A DNA stretch of 6,469 nucleotides. Origin: JALYOC01 sp036675345 (GTDB lineage Bacteria > Myxococcota > Myxococcia > Myxococcales > Myxococcaceae). Location: positions 1 through 6,469 of the forward strand of contig JAKFFE010000003.1 in NCBI GenBank assembly GCA_036675345.1, read 5' to 3'. The position numbers and the translations under genes were made by a program. Numbering within the stretch: position 1 is the stretch's first letter; each line of letters starts with the position of its first letter. This document shows positions 1 through 6,441 of this stretch, piece after piece. The notes under the pieces were generated by a model that searched no databases, was not told the DNA's origin, and saw only the letters and a list, made by a program, of their open reading frames with translations.

Positions 1-260
1 CGCCGAGATAGGCGCAGGTCGCCAAACTCAGCTCCCGCGAACTCCTGCGAAGGGGGATGAACCATCCCTGTTTCCGATCACAGCCCCGTTCGGCGCGCAA
101 GAGATGTGCGGGATCACGAGAATTGATTACGCAAACGCAATGGATTGATGACAGATCCCAGCCAGGCCCCGCTCCCAACATGTGCCCTGAGCGATGTGTT
201 CATCGTGCAGGACGAACGTCGCTCGATGCTCCCCTTCATCGTGGAGTACCTTCGTCTCCG
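1..260. other. Upstream region without a supportable gene
   Basis: No frame here has convincing coding character through its whole length. The frame of the downstream lipoprotein stays open back to an ATG at 57, and there is another ATG at 180. Its codons before 261 lack the G/C-ending preference seen after that point, so I read this part as non-coding. A relatively AT-rich patch at about 119-150 contains the hexamer ATTGAT twice (122-127 and 144-149) and could hold a promoter or operator. A second frame from an ATG at 148 looks weakly coding for about 35 codons and is described among the findings. No RNA gene or terminator was recognised. Confidence 0.4.
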
Positions 261-983
261 TTGCTCCTCCTTCGGCTTGCATGCTCGCTGCTTCTCTTCG
301 GAAGCCTTTTCGGGTGCGCGCACTCGATCAGCCCCTCGCCTGCGTTTGGAACGCGTGAGCCGAAGTACGACGAGGCTCAGGTCAACGCCCACGACCAGCG
401 GGTGATGGCGTGCGAGGCGATGTCGGGGAATCACACCGCACTTCCAGCGGCGGCGTTCGCCGACAAGGAACTGCAGTGTCGGTACTCGATGCAACTCGAA
501 GCGATGGGCGAGCGAGCGCTCAACGGAGGCCCTTCTTACGAGGCCTACCGGTTCCTCTGGCTCCGCGCCTTCAAGCGCCCAGTGATGGTTCGCATCGAGA
601 GTCGCGAAGGAGTCTTGGTTCTCGAAGCGAAGGAGGCCGACGGGATGGCCGCGTTTGCGCCAGGGAAGGTCTCGGAACACGTCCGACGGTTGCTGTCGAA
701 ACGCGAGTGGGACGGACTGCGAGCCGTGATCGCCGCGTCGGGTTTCTGGGCGATGTCATCGGCTGAGCGCGACGTAATCCAGGGCGACGTAGAGGCTGTC
801 GCCGATGGCGCCGTTTGGCTCGTCGAGGGCGCACGGTTCCAAGAGCATCGGGTTGTTGCTCTCGGAACCGTTCACATCCTCCCCGCAAACTCCCGCCGCG
901 AGAACGAGCAACTCCGCGACGCGGCGTTGAGGATGCTTCAGGTTGCTGGTGTCGACCTCACGCAGCCAGGTGAGATCTACTGA
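261..983 (+). CDS. Putative lipoprotein of unknown function
   Basis: About 240 residues if started at the TTG at 261. This start gives a compact lipoprotein signal peptide: one Arg, a Leu-rich core, then LFGC with the lipidated Cys at residue 19. The frame is open back to ATGs at 180 and 57. Those starts would put 27 to 68 extra residues, Arg/Pro-rich and in non-coding-like codons, ahead of the signal, so I disfavour them. No candidate has a well-placed Shine-Dalgarno; the one at 49-56 almost abuts the ATG at 57. The mature part has two Cys (residues 51, 73), a motif around EAYRFLWLR (94-102), EWDGL (149-153), FW (162-163), ADGAVWLVEG (181-190) with a His at 196, and a C-terminal GEIY. From memory this spacing matches a widespread uncharacterised proteobacterial family ending in a DGAxWxxEG segment plus IY. 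No function is known to me. Codons such as CTT, TTG and GTT are more frequent than in the neighbours, which may mean different ancestry. Confidence 0.7.
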   Translation: MLLLRLACSLLLFGSLFGCAHSISPSPAFGTREPKYDEAQVNAHDQRVMACEAMSGNHTALPAAAFADKELQCRYSMQLEAMGERALNGGPSYEAYRFLWLRAFKRPVMVRIESREGVLVLEAKEADGMAAFAPGKVSEHVRRLLSKREWDGLRAVIAASGFWAMSSAERDVIQGDVEAVADGAVWLVEGARFQEHRVVALGTVHILPANSRRENEQLRDAALRMLQVAGVDLTQPGEIY

Positions 984-987
984 TTGC

Positions 988-1143
988 CTACCGCCGGATC
1001 AGCAACAGCGCCCCGGAGGCGATCGCCAGCACCCCGGTGATCACGTGCAGGTACTCGAAGCGCAGCCCGGCGAGCTGAATCAATCCCTGCAGGATCAGCC
1101 ACACAGCAAGCAGCAACATCCCCAAACCCTTGTCGATCTTCAT
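988..1143 (-). CDS. Small two-helix membrane protein (51 aa)
   Basis: The minus strand from the ATG at 1143 to a TAG at 988-990 encodes 51 residues beginning MKIDKGLGML. A short basic head is followed by a hydrophobic helix at about residues 7-26, a polar turn with FEYLH (29-33), a second helix at about 34-49, and a C-terminal RR. This order (MKIDK, LGMLLLAVWLILQGL, then a second helix rich in Gly, Ala and Ile) is what I recall for a common family of short, uncharacterised inner-membrane proteins in proteobacteria. The basic ends suggest both termini are cytoplasmic. A weak AGG lies about 12 bases upstream of the start. The gene converges on the lipoprotein gene with 4 bases between stops and diverges from the gene at 1236. 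It is short enough to be missed by length-filtered gene callers. Function unknown; alternative explanations are unlikely given the family-like sequence. Confidence 0.75.
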   Translation of the reverse strand: MKIDKGLGMLLLAVWLILQGLIQLAGLRFEYLHVITGVLAIASGALLLIRR

Positions 1144-1220
1144 GGCGCGCAACCTAGCAGTGCCGGAAGCCCGCGGGCGGAATCGCTTCCTGGGGAATCG
1201 CCTCGGATCGCGACCGCGTC

Positions 1221-1226
1221 TACAGT
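1221..1226 (+). promoter_or_regulatory. Candidate -10 element for a leaderless start at 1236
   Basis: TACAGT fits the TANNNT form of a housekeeping -10 box and ends 9 bases before the ATG at 1236. That spacing would put the transcription start on or next to the start codon. No Shine-Dalgarno is visible in 1215-1235, and no good -35 hexamer sits 16-18 bases upstream. The box is a sequence match only. Confidence 0.35.
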
Positions 1227-1235
1227 GGCTCCCCT

Positions 1236-2183
1236 ATGCGCCATCTGGTTCTGGTGCTCGTCGCCATCTCGGGGGGCCGAGCGCTTGCGCAGGATTCCCT
1301 GCCCATGCCTCCTCCTCCCTCGGGTCATCCGCAGCGGCCCGCGAGCAAGCCGCCACCCTCCTCGGTGATCCCGGCGGACGCCACCGGTCGCCCTCGGGTG
1401 TTCGTCGCCAACCTGGACGCGCAGAACGTCCAGGACACCGACGCCGCGGCGATGACCCAGGCGATCGCCACCACCCTGGAAGGGCGCGGGCTGTTCAGCG
1501 TGCTCACCACCAAGGACGTGCAGCAGGTGATGGAACAGGAGCGCAGCCGCCAGCTCACCGGCGCTTGCGTTACCGACCCTGCGAGCTGCAGCAGCAACCT
1601 CGCGGCGCTGACCGGCGCGCGCTACGTGCTCTCCGGCACCCTGGCCAAGATTGGCACCATCTTCGAGATCAACGTCCAGATGGTGGACACGGTGAAGGGC
1701 GAACGCCTGGGCCGCGCCACCCGGCTGGCCAGCGACCTGGTCACCCTCCGGCTGTTGCTGCCCTACGTGGTGGCCGAGGCCACCGGGACCCCGCTCCCGC
1801 CTCCGCAGCCGCGCTGGCTGCAGTACGGCCTGATGGCCGCGGGTGGCGCGGCGGTGATCGGCGGCGGCACCCTGGGGATGCTGGCGCTGGGTCGGGCCTC
1901 CACCCTCAACGATGAGCTGTGCCCCTCCACCCCGTTCGACGTGGGGGACAACGACAGCAACGTCCCCGACTCCTGCGCGGGGGTGAACCTGCGCCCGCGC
2001 GCCTTCTACGAAGAGCAGAACGCCTCCATCGGCACCCAGAAGACCTGGGCCCTGGCGATGATGGTGGCCGGGGTGGGCCTGGCCGCCGCCGGGATCTATT
2101 TGATGCCTCCTCCCGAGGGCGGACCGCGGGTGGCGTTCATCCCCGGCCCCGGCGGGCTGGCGATCGTCGGAGAGTGGCCATGA
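1236..2183 (+). CDS. Secreted CsgG/TolB-like protein with C-terminal membrane hairpin
   Basis: 315 residues. The ATG at 1236 opens directly on a signal peptide (MRHLVLVLVAISGG, likely cleavage after ALA at residue 18), which fixes the start despite the absence of a Shine-Dalgarno. Residues 22-50 are a Pro-rich linker. Residues 53-180 form an alpha/beta domain: RVFVANLDAQN, an alpha segment with ATTLEGRGLFSVLTTKDV, Cys 111 and 118 in a CVTDPASC loop, then ALTGARYVLSGTLAKIG and FEINVQMVDTVKGE. This order is typical of CsgG/TolB-N/FlgO-like domains, in which a sum over periplasmic parts builds curli pores or other envelope assemblies. Two Gly/Ala-rich hydrophobic segments follow (about 197-219 and 271-290), separated by a loop with Cys 229 and 247, then a short Pro/Gly-rich tail. 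The likely location is the periplasm, anchored in the inner membrane. The stop overlaps the next start (ATGA at 2180-2183), so the two proteins are probably made together. The fold assignment is by motif; the exact role is unknown. Confidence 0.8.
   Translation: MRHLVLVLVAISGGRALAQDSLPMPPPPSGHPQRPASKPPPSSVIPADATGRPRVFVANLDAQNVQDTDAAAMTQAIATTLEGRGLFSVLTTKDVQQVMEQERSRQLTGACVTDPASCSSNLAALTGARYVLSGTLAKIGTIFEINVQMVDTVKGERLGRATRLASDLVTLRLLLPYVVAEATGTPLPPPQPRWLQYGLMAAGGAAVIGGGTLGMLALGRASTLNDELCPSTPFDVGDNDSNVPDSCAGVNLRPRAFYEEQNASIGTQKTWALAMMVAGVGLAAAGIYLMPPPEGGPRVAFIPGPGGLAIVGEWP
2169..2172 (+). promoter_or_regulatory. Ribosome binding site for the 2180 start
   Basis: GGAG lies 7 bases before the ATG at 2180 and inside the end of the preceding gene. 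It supports starting the lipoprotein at 2180 rather than at positions further upstream, where the same frame is open to 1919. Confidence 0.7.
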
Positions 2184-4678
2184 AGCTCCAGCGCTTGTTC
2201 TTTGCCGGGTTCCTCGCGGTCACCGTGGCCGCCTGCCCGGGCGGACTGCGGCTGGACCTGGGCAACGCCTTCCCCTGCGACTTCTCGGAGCCCGAACACC
2301 TCCGCGACCAGCCCTGCGTCTCGGTCCACCCCGGGGAGTGGGTCTGCGGCACCGACAACCTCTGCCGCCCCAACGCCGACGAGGGCCTGCAGAGCGAGAC
2401 CCCGGACCCCACGGTGGAGACCCCGGTGCTGGCGCTGCCCACCCTCCTCCAGGGGCCCAACGTGCTGGTGGCGGCGGACCCCGGCGTGCGCGGCCAGTTC
2501 CTGGTCTGGGAGCTGGGGGACGCCGGCCCCACCCTGGTCAGCAGCAACGGGACCCGGCTGGATCGCGTCTCCTTTCCCGGGTTCTCCGGCGTCCCGGACG
2601 AGCTGGCGATGGTGGGGGGCTTGAGCGGAAACGCCCTCCTGGTGCTGCGCGCCGACGGCGGGGTGGCCAGCGGCGAGCGTGGCCTGACCCTGGCCCAGGA
2701 TGGCGGAAGCTTCACCGTCAGCCTGCGGCCGGTGCGGGATGGCCGCCTGGGGTTGACCCCGCTGACCGGAGTGGAGGCGCTGCGCGTGGATCGCCGGCCG
2801 TCGCCGCTCTCCCCGGGCCTCTCGCCGATCTCAATCGTGGTCAACGACGGCACCGCCGGAGAGTCGGTGCGGCTGACCCTGCCGCCGCTGGATCCCCCGC
2901 TCTCCTATCGCCCGCTGGACGCGGGGATCGCGCCGCCAATCCCGGAGGAAGCCCAGGAGAACGCCATCGCCGACCTCCGGGTGGTGCCGCGCAACCTGCT
3001 GGAGAGCGAGCCCTCGCCGCTGGCCAACGAACTGTTCGTCCCGGTGGCGCTGACCCGCACCGGCTTCTACTACCGGGACTTCCGCACCCTGGACGGCGGC
3101 ACCGAAGACCACTGGATCGCGCTCAACGAAGAGCCGGTGCTCTTCCCCAACCGCTCGGTGCGGATGCGCCACTCCCGCTCCGGCGCGGTGTGGGCGGCGA
3201 TGGTGCAGGTCGCCGGCGCCCAGGTGCTGAGCACCTGGCTGGTGGATCGCGGCAACCCGCCTCGGATGGTCCGGGCCTGGGACGAGTGCGTGCCCTGCGC
3301 CAGCGAGGCGCTGGCCTTCACCCCCGCCGCCTCCGGTCCCACCAGCGTGGAGGTGCTGTGCGAACGCAGCGGTCAGCTGCCCCGCCAGCTGGTGCGGATC
3401 ACCGGAGTGAGCGCGAACATCGACCAGCGCACCGGCGAGTTCCTCTGCGCCGCCGAACCGCTCCCCGCGCCGATCGAGCTGGCGGAGATCCTGCTCCAGC
3501 CAGAGCTGGGATTGCGTGCGATGGACGACACCATCGGAGATCGGCTGACCCTGGGCGGCCGACACGGCCAGGTGTGGTCCGGGGCTTCGCTCAGCGAACT
3601 GCACCCGCTGTCGCTGGATCGCGTGCCGCTGGGGCTGGGGACCTTCGAGGGCGCGCCGATGGCGGTCACCGACTCCTACGTGGCGGTGCCGCTGTCCCAG
3701 AACGGGATGCTGGCGGTGCCGATGAGCGAGCTGCTGGGAGGACGGGCCACCGCCGATCGCCTGCCCGCCGCCAGCGTGGGCGGAGTGGAGGGTTGGGCGA
3801 TCCTGGAGACCGCGGAGCTGATCCGGGTCCAGCGGTCCGCCGACGCCTCGGTCTCCGAGCTGGACGTGGACTTCGGTCCGCAGCTGGAAGGCGCGGCCGG
3901 CGGCCCGGCCTCCGGACCCTTCGCCGGGGAGGCGCAAGTGGGCCCCTCCGGAGAGCTGCGGATCATCGCCACCGCCGGCGACGGCCTCTATCAGCACCTG
4001 GTGGGCACCCTGTCCGGCATCCCCGGAGAGGTGGTCCCGGAGCTGCCCCAGCTGACCCCCGAGCCCGGGTTTCCGATCCGCTCGCTGACCCTGGATCGCG
4101 CCACCCCCACCCGGCCGGACGCAGGGGTGAAGGTGCGTGGCTACGTGGTCACCTCGCGCAACGTGTTCGACTTCCAGCTGGGAGGCGCCCCCGAGCGCTG
4201 GTCCCAGCGGCAGGTCCCGCTCCCCGCTGGCGAGCCGGTGGAGGTGTGGATGGACGCGCCCCGCAGCCCGCTGGGTCGGGTCGGCTACCGGGACGGCACC
4301 GTCTACACCCTGCCCGGCGGCTACCTGATGGCGCAGCGGCTGCCCTCGGCGGACGACGGCGGCGTCCCCCGGGTGTTGGACTTCACCAACCTCAACGGCT
4401 ACCCGGTGGCGTTGACCGAGCGCGGCGTCTTCCTCTCCAGGCGGGACCCGGAGCCGTTCCCCGACGGGGGCAGCTCCCGCATCCTGATCTGGGATCGCCT
4501 GCCGCTGCCCGCCGAGCTGGCGCAGCGCCCGGACCGCTTCCAGCGCGGCCGGATCGAGTCCATCTCCCAGGACGCCGGAGTGGACCCGGTGAGCGGCAGG
4601 GCCCGCACCCGGCAGGTGCTGTTCCTGTTCTCCGCCCACGGCTACGTGTACCGGCTGGCCTCGTCCACCGACGGCTGA
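2180..4678 (+). CDS. Large Cys-containing outer-envelope lipoprotein, possible beta-propeller
   Basis: 832 residues. MKLQRLFFAGFLAVTVAAC is a lipoprotein signal with lipobox VAAC and acylated Cys19; Pro at +2 gives no obvious inner-membrane retention signal, so an outer-membrane location is likely. A short Cys cluster follows (Cys 33, 46, 56, 62, with PCDFSEP and WVCGTDNLC), of the kind often seen at the N-terminus of myxobacterial lipoproteins. The remainder lacks transmembrane segments. It is rich in short beta-type stretches, Asp-Gly-Gly turns and recurring SLDR/TLDR pieces, which suggests a propeller or similar repeat fold, but I cannot count blades. A second Cys group (370, 373, 394, 423) sits mid-protein and could form disulfides. 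No catalytic motif was recognised. The gene is coupled by ATGA to the CsgG/TolB-like gene upstream, suggesting a shared envelope role. No terminator was seen after the stop. It is notable for using GAT in nearly every Asp-Arg pair although GAC dominates elsewhere. The function is unknown. Confidence 0.85.
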   Translation: MKLQRLFFAGFLAVTVAACPGGLRLDLGNAFPCDFSEPEHLRDQPCVSVHPGEWVCGTDNLCRPNADEGLQSETPDPTVETPVLALPTLLQGPNVLVAADPGVRGQFLVWELGDAGPTLVSSNGTRLDRVSFPGFSGVPDELAMVGGLSGNALLVLRADGGVASGERGLTLAQDGGSFTVSLRPVRDGRLGLTPLTGVEALRVDRRPSPLSPGLSPISIVVNDGTAGESVRLTLPPLDPPLSYRPLDAGIAPPIPEEAQENAIADLRVVPRNLLESEPSPLANELFVPVALTRTGFYYRDFRTLDGGTEDHWIALNEEPVLFPNRSVRMRHSRSGAVWAAMVQVAGAQVLSTWLVDRGNPPRMVRAWDECVPCASEALAFTPAASGPTSVEVLCERSGQLPRQLVRITGVSANIDQRTGEFLCAAEPLPAPIELAEILLQPELGLRAMDDTIGDRLTLGGRHGQVWSGASLSELHPLSLDRVPLGLGTFEGAPMAVTDSYVAVPLSQNGMLAVPMSELLGGRATADRLPAASVGGVEGWAILETAELIRVQRSADASVSELDVDFGPQLEGAAGGPASGPFAGEAQVGPSGELRIIATAGDGLYQHLVGTLSGIPGEVVPELPQLTPEPGFPIRSLTLDRATPTRPDAGVKVRGYVVTSRNVFDFQLGGAPERWSQRQVPLPAGEPVEVWMDAPRSPLGRVGYRDGTVYTLPGGYLMAQRLPSADDGGVPRVLDFTNLNGYPVALTERGVFLSRRDPEPFPDGGSSRILIWDRLPLPAELAQRPDRFQRGRIESISQDAGVDPVSGRARTRQVLFLFSAHGYVYRLASSTDG

Positions 4679-4723
4679 GGCCCGGGGCCGCTTCCAGCGC
4701 TTCGTCTTTGAGCCGGTCACAGG

Positions 4724-4729
4724 TACGGT
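4724..4729 (+). promoter_or_regulatory. Candidate -10 element for recF
   Basis: TACGGT fits TANNNT and ends 9 bases before the TTG at 4739, the same distance as the box before the gene at 1236. The best TTG-type hexamer upstream (4708-4713) is only 10 bases away, too close for a normal -35. No Shine-Dalgarno lies in the usual window; the nearest AGG is about 15 bases upstream. The 60-base gap 4679-4738 contains no terminator, so recF could also be read from the upstream genes. Confidence 0.25.
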
Positions 4730-4738
4730 CTCGCCGCC

Positions 4739-5857
4739 TTGTTGCTGCTGCGTCTGCATCTGGAGGACTTCCGGAACCTCTCCTCGGTCGAGCTGATCCC
4801 GTCTCCGCGGGCCTCGATCACCGTGGGGCAGAATGGCCAGGGGAAGACCAACCTCCTGGAGGCGGTGTACTTCCTGGCCACCCTCAAGCCGCTGCGGGCC
4901 AACAAGCTCTCGGAGCTGGTCCGCTTCGGAGCCCCCCGGGCGCGGATCACCGGCCGCTTCCTGATTGGCGGCGCCGAGCGGGAGATCTCGGTGGAGGTCT
5001 CCGAGGGCCAGCGCCAGGCGTTCGTGGACGGGAAGAAGGCGCCCAGCCTGGAGGAGTACTTCGGCGGGGTCTCGGTGGTGGCCTTCACCCCGGATGACCT
5101 GGAGGTGATCAAGGGCGGTCCGGACCTGCGGAGGACCTTCCTGGACCGGGCGGTGTTCAACCGCTTCCCCGGCTTCCTCAAGGAGAGCCGCGACTACGCC
5201 CGGGCGCTCAAGAGCCGCAACCGGCTGCTGAAGGTCGGCGCCGAACCCTCCTACCTCTCCGCCTTCGACGAGACCCTGTGCAAGGCCGCGGCCCGGGTCT
5301 GGGTGCGCCGCCGGGCCCTGCTGGCGGAGGTCGGCCCCCGGGCGGTGGCCGCCTTCGGCTCCATCGGGCGGACCGAGTTCCCCGCCCGCTTTGGCTACAG
5401 CCCCGCGCACCTCTCCCTGGACTTTGACCAGGCCACCGAGGCCAGCCTGCAAGCGGCGATGTCCGAGACCCTCAGCGCCCGCATGGCGCGGGACGTGGAG
5501 CGGGGCTTCACCTCGGTGGGACCGCACGCCGACGACCTGCAGATCCAGCTCGGGGATCGCGCCGCGCGGGCCTTTGCCTCCCAGGGCCAGCAGCGGGCGC
5601 TGGTGCTGGCGTGGAAGATCGCCGAGATCGAGAACCTGAAGGAGGCGCACGGCTTCCTCCCGCTGCTGTTGCTGGACGACGTCTCCAGCGAACTGGATCC
5701 CGAACGGAACGCCTATCTGATGAGCTACCTGCTCCAGAGCGGCGCCCAGGTGTTCCTGACCACCACCGACGCCAGCCTGGTGGACAAGGCCGCGGGGGCG
5801 GACTCCCGCTGGTTCCAGATGAAGGCGGGGGTCCTGGCGCCGATGGAGAACCGATGA
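4739..5857 (+). CDS. recF: DNA replication and repair protein RecF
   Basis: 372 residues, the usual RecF length. RecF is an SMC-like ABC ATPase that binds single-strand gaps and junctions and, with RecO and RecR, loads RecA for gap repair and SOS induction. Visible motifs: the N-terminal LHLEDFRNL; Walker A GQNGQGKTN (residues 30-38, Lys36); VVAFTPDDLEVIKGGPDLRR (113-132), typical of RecF; GPHADDL (261-267); the ABC signature SQGQQRALVLAWKIAE (281-296); Walker B LLLLDDVSSELD with D313, D314 and D-loop S317-D320; and the final VFLTTTD switch (338-344). All active-site motifs are intact. The Arg common in GPHRDDL is Ala here. The start is uncertain by one codon: TTG occurs at 4739 and 4742, and no ATG or GTG precedes LHLEDF. 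The stop overlaps the next gene as ATGA. dnaN and gyrB are not next to it within this window. Confidence 0.96.
   Translation: MLLLRLHLEDFRNLSSVELIPSPRASITVGQNGQGKTNLLEAVYFLATLKPLRANKLSELVRFGAPRARITGRFLIGGAEREISVEVSEGQRQAFVDGKKAPSLEEYFGGVSVVAFTPDDLEVIKGGPDLRRTFLDRAVFNRFPGFLKESRDYARALKSRNRLLKVGAEPSYLSAFDETLCKAAARVWVRRRALLAEVGPRAVAAFGSIGRTEFPARFGYSPAHLSLDFDQATEASLQAAMSETLSARMARDVERGFTSVGPHADDLQIQLGDRAARAFASQGQQRALVLAWKIAEIENLKEAHGFLPLLLLDDVSSELDPERNAYLMSYLLQSGAQVFLTTTDASLVDKAAGADSRWFQMKAGVLAPMENR
5845..5848 (+). promoter_or_regulatory. Ribosome binding site for the 5854 start
   Basis: GGAG, within the last codons of recF, lies 5 bases before the ATG at 5854. It fixes that start and supports translational coupling of the small membrane protein to recF. 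Confidence 0.75.
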
Positions 5858-6312
5858 GCTTCTTCCCCTACAACCCGAAGACCGCGCGCCTGGGCTTCCT
5901 GCTGGGAGCGGTGTCCTGCGCCGGTTTGACCGCCTGGGCGGTGTGGGGCGGGACCCGCGGCCACGAGCCCTACGGCCTGGCCCGGGGCGGGGTCTCCGCC
6001 GGGCTGATGTTCGCCTTCGTCTACGCCCTGGTCCGCCTCCGTCCACGCGCCGGCTGGGGAGTGGAGGTGGACCGGCTCTGGGTGAAGGTCTCCCGGCCGA
6101 TGTCCTCCCAGCCGATCGAGATTCCCCGCGCCGAGGTGGAGATGATCCGCCGGGACGGCAAACGGCAGGACACCGTGGTCCTCTACCTCTCCACCGGCCA
6201 GCGGGTGGTGATCTCCCAGCACCTCTTCCCCAGCCCGGCCGCCTTCGACGACGCAGCCCGCGCGCTGAGGGACTTCAAGCCCGAGGACCGGAACATCGAC
6301 GCACTGCATTGA
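5854..6312 (+). CDS. Two-helix membrane protein with probable PH-like domain
   Basis: 152 residues. Two hydrophobic helices lie at about residues 11-33 and 41-61, joined by a short GTRGHEPYG loop and followed by the basic RLRPR, which predicts a cytoplasmic C-terminus. Residues 67-141 read as alternating beta strands (WGVEVDRLWVKVS, QPIEIPRAEVEMIRR, DTVVLYLSTGQRVVIS) ending in a helix (FDDAARALRDF). This strand order with a terminal helix is what bacterial PH (DUF304-like) domains show. The assignment is from pattern only. The start is set by a Shine-Dalgarno at 5845-5848 and an ATGA overlap with recF. The stop TGA is followed in frame at once by TAA (6313-6315). The partnership with recF may be functional or only an operon arrangement. 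No catalytic residues were recognised. The alternative is an unrelated small membrane protein with a beta-rich tail. Confidence 0.85.
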   Translation: MSFFPYNPKTARLGFLLGAVSCAGLTAWAVWGGTRGHEPYGLARGGVSAGLMFAFVYALVRLRPRAGWGVEVDRLWVKVSRPMSSQPIEIPRAEVEMIRRDGKRQDTVVLYLSTGQRVVISQHLFPSPAAFDDAARALRDFKPEDRNIDALH

Positions 6313-6320
6313 TAAAGGGG

Positions 6321-6373
6321 ACAGGCTACTTTTTCGGGTGCGTCAAAAATGTAGCCTTGTATCTCGACAAGGC
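6321..6373. repeat. Two overlapping inverted repeats, REP-like; possible terminator
   Basis: Stem 1 pairs 6323-6334 (AGGCTAC then TTTTT) with 6345-6357 (AAAAA, T, GTAGCCT) around a 10-base loop, with one bulged base. Stem 2 is a perfect 7-base pairing of GCCTTGT (6354-6360) with ACAAGGC (6367-6373) around 6 bases. They share 6354-6357, so only one can form at a time. The left flank GGGGACAGGCTAC (6317-6329) resembles, from memory, the repeated ends found with REP-associated tyrosine transposases. Lying just after the recF unit, the structure could also end transcription, but neither stem is followed by a T-run. Confidence 0.5.
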
Positions 6374-6441
6374 AGTCAGTGAGCGGTTTGGCGCGGCGGG
6401 GTATTCTGGGTTTGCGCCTGAAAGTTTGGTTGGGGAGCGCG

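Noticed and set aside
1919..2179. Upstream extension of the lipoprotein frame to 1919
   Set aside because: It overlaps the CsgG/TolB-like gene and adds Arg-rich sequence ahead of a textbook lipoprotein signal at 2180, which has its own Shine-Dalgarno.
4678..4691. GGCCCGGGGCC just after the large lipoprotein as a terminator
   Set aside because: The stem has five pairs around a single base and no following T-run, so it cannot form a usual hairpin terminator.
2338..5097. A 919-codon plus-strand frame across the lipoprotein and into recF
   Set aside because: The product is Arg/Gly/Ala-rich low-complexity sequence and crosses the recF start in a different frame. It is a shadow of the true frames.
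2831..6046. A 1071-codon open frame on the minus strand spanning the lipoprotein, recF and the following gene
   Set aside because: It is antisense to three well-supported genes, including recF. The product is Gly/Arg/Gln/His-rich without recognisable domains, as expected for an antisense frame in sequence with G/C-ending codons.
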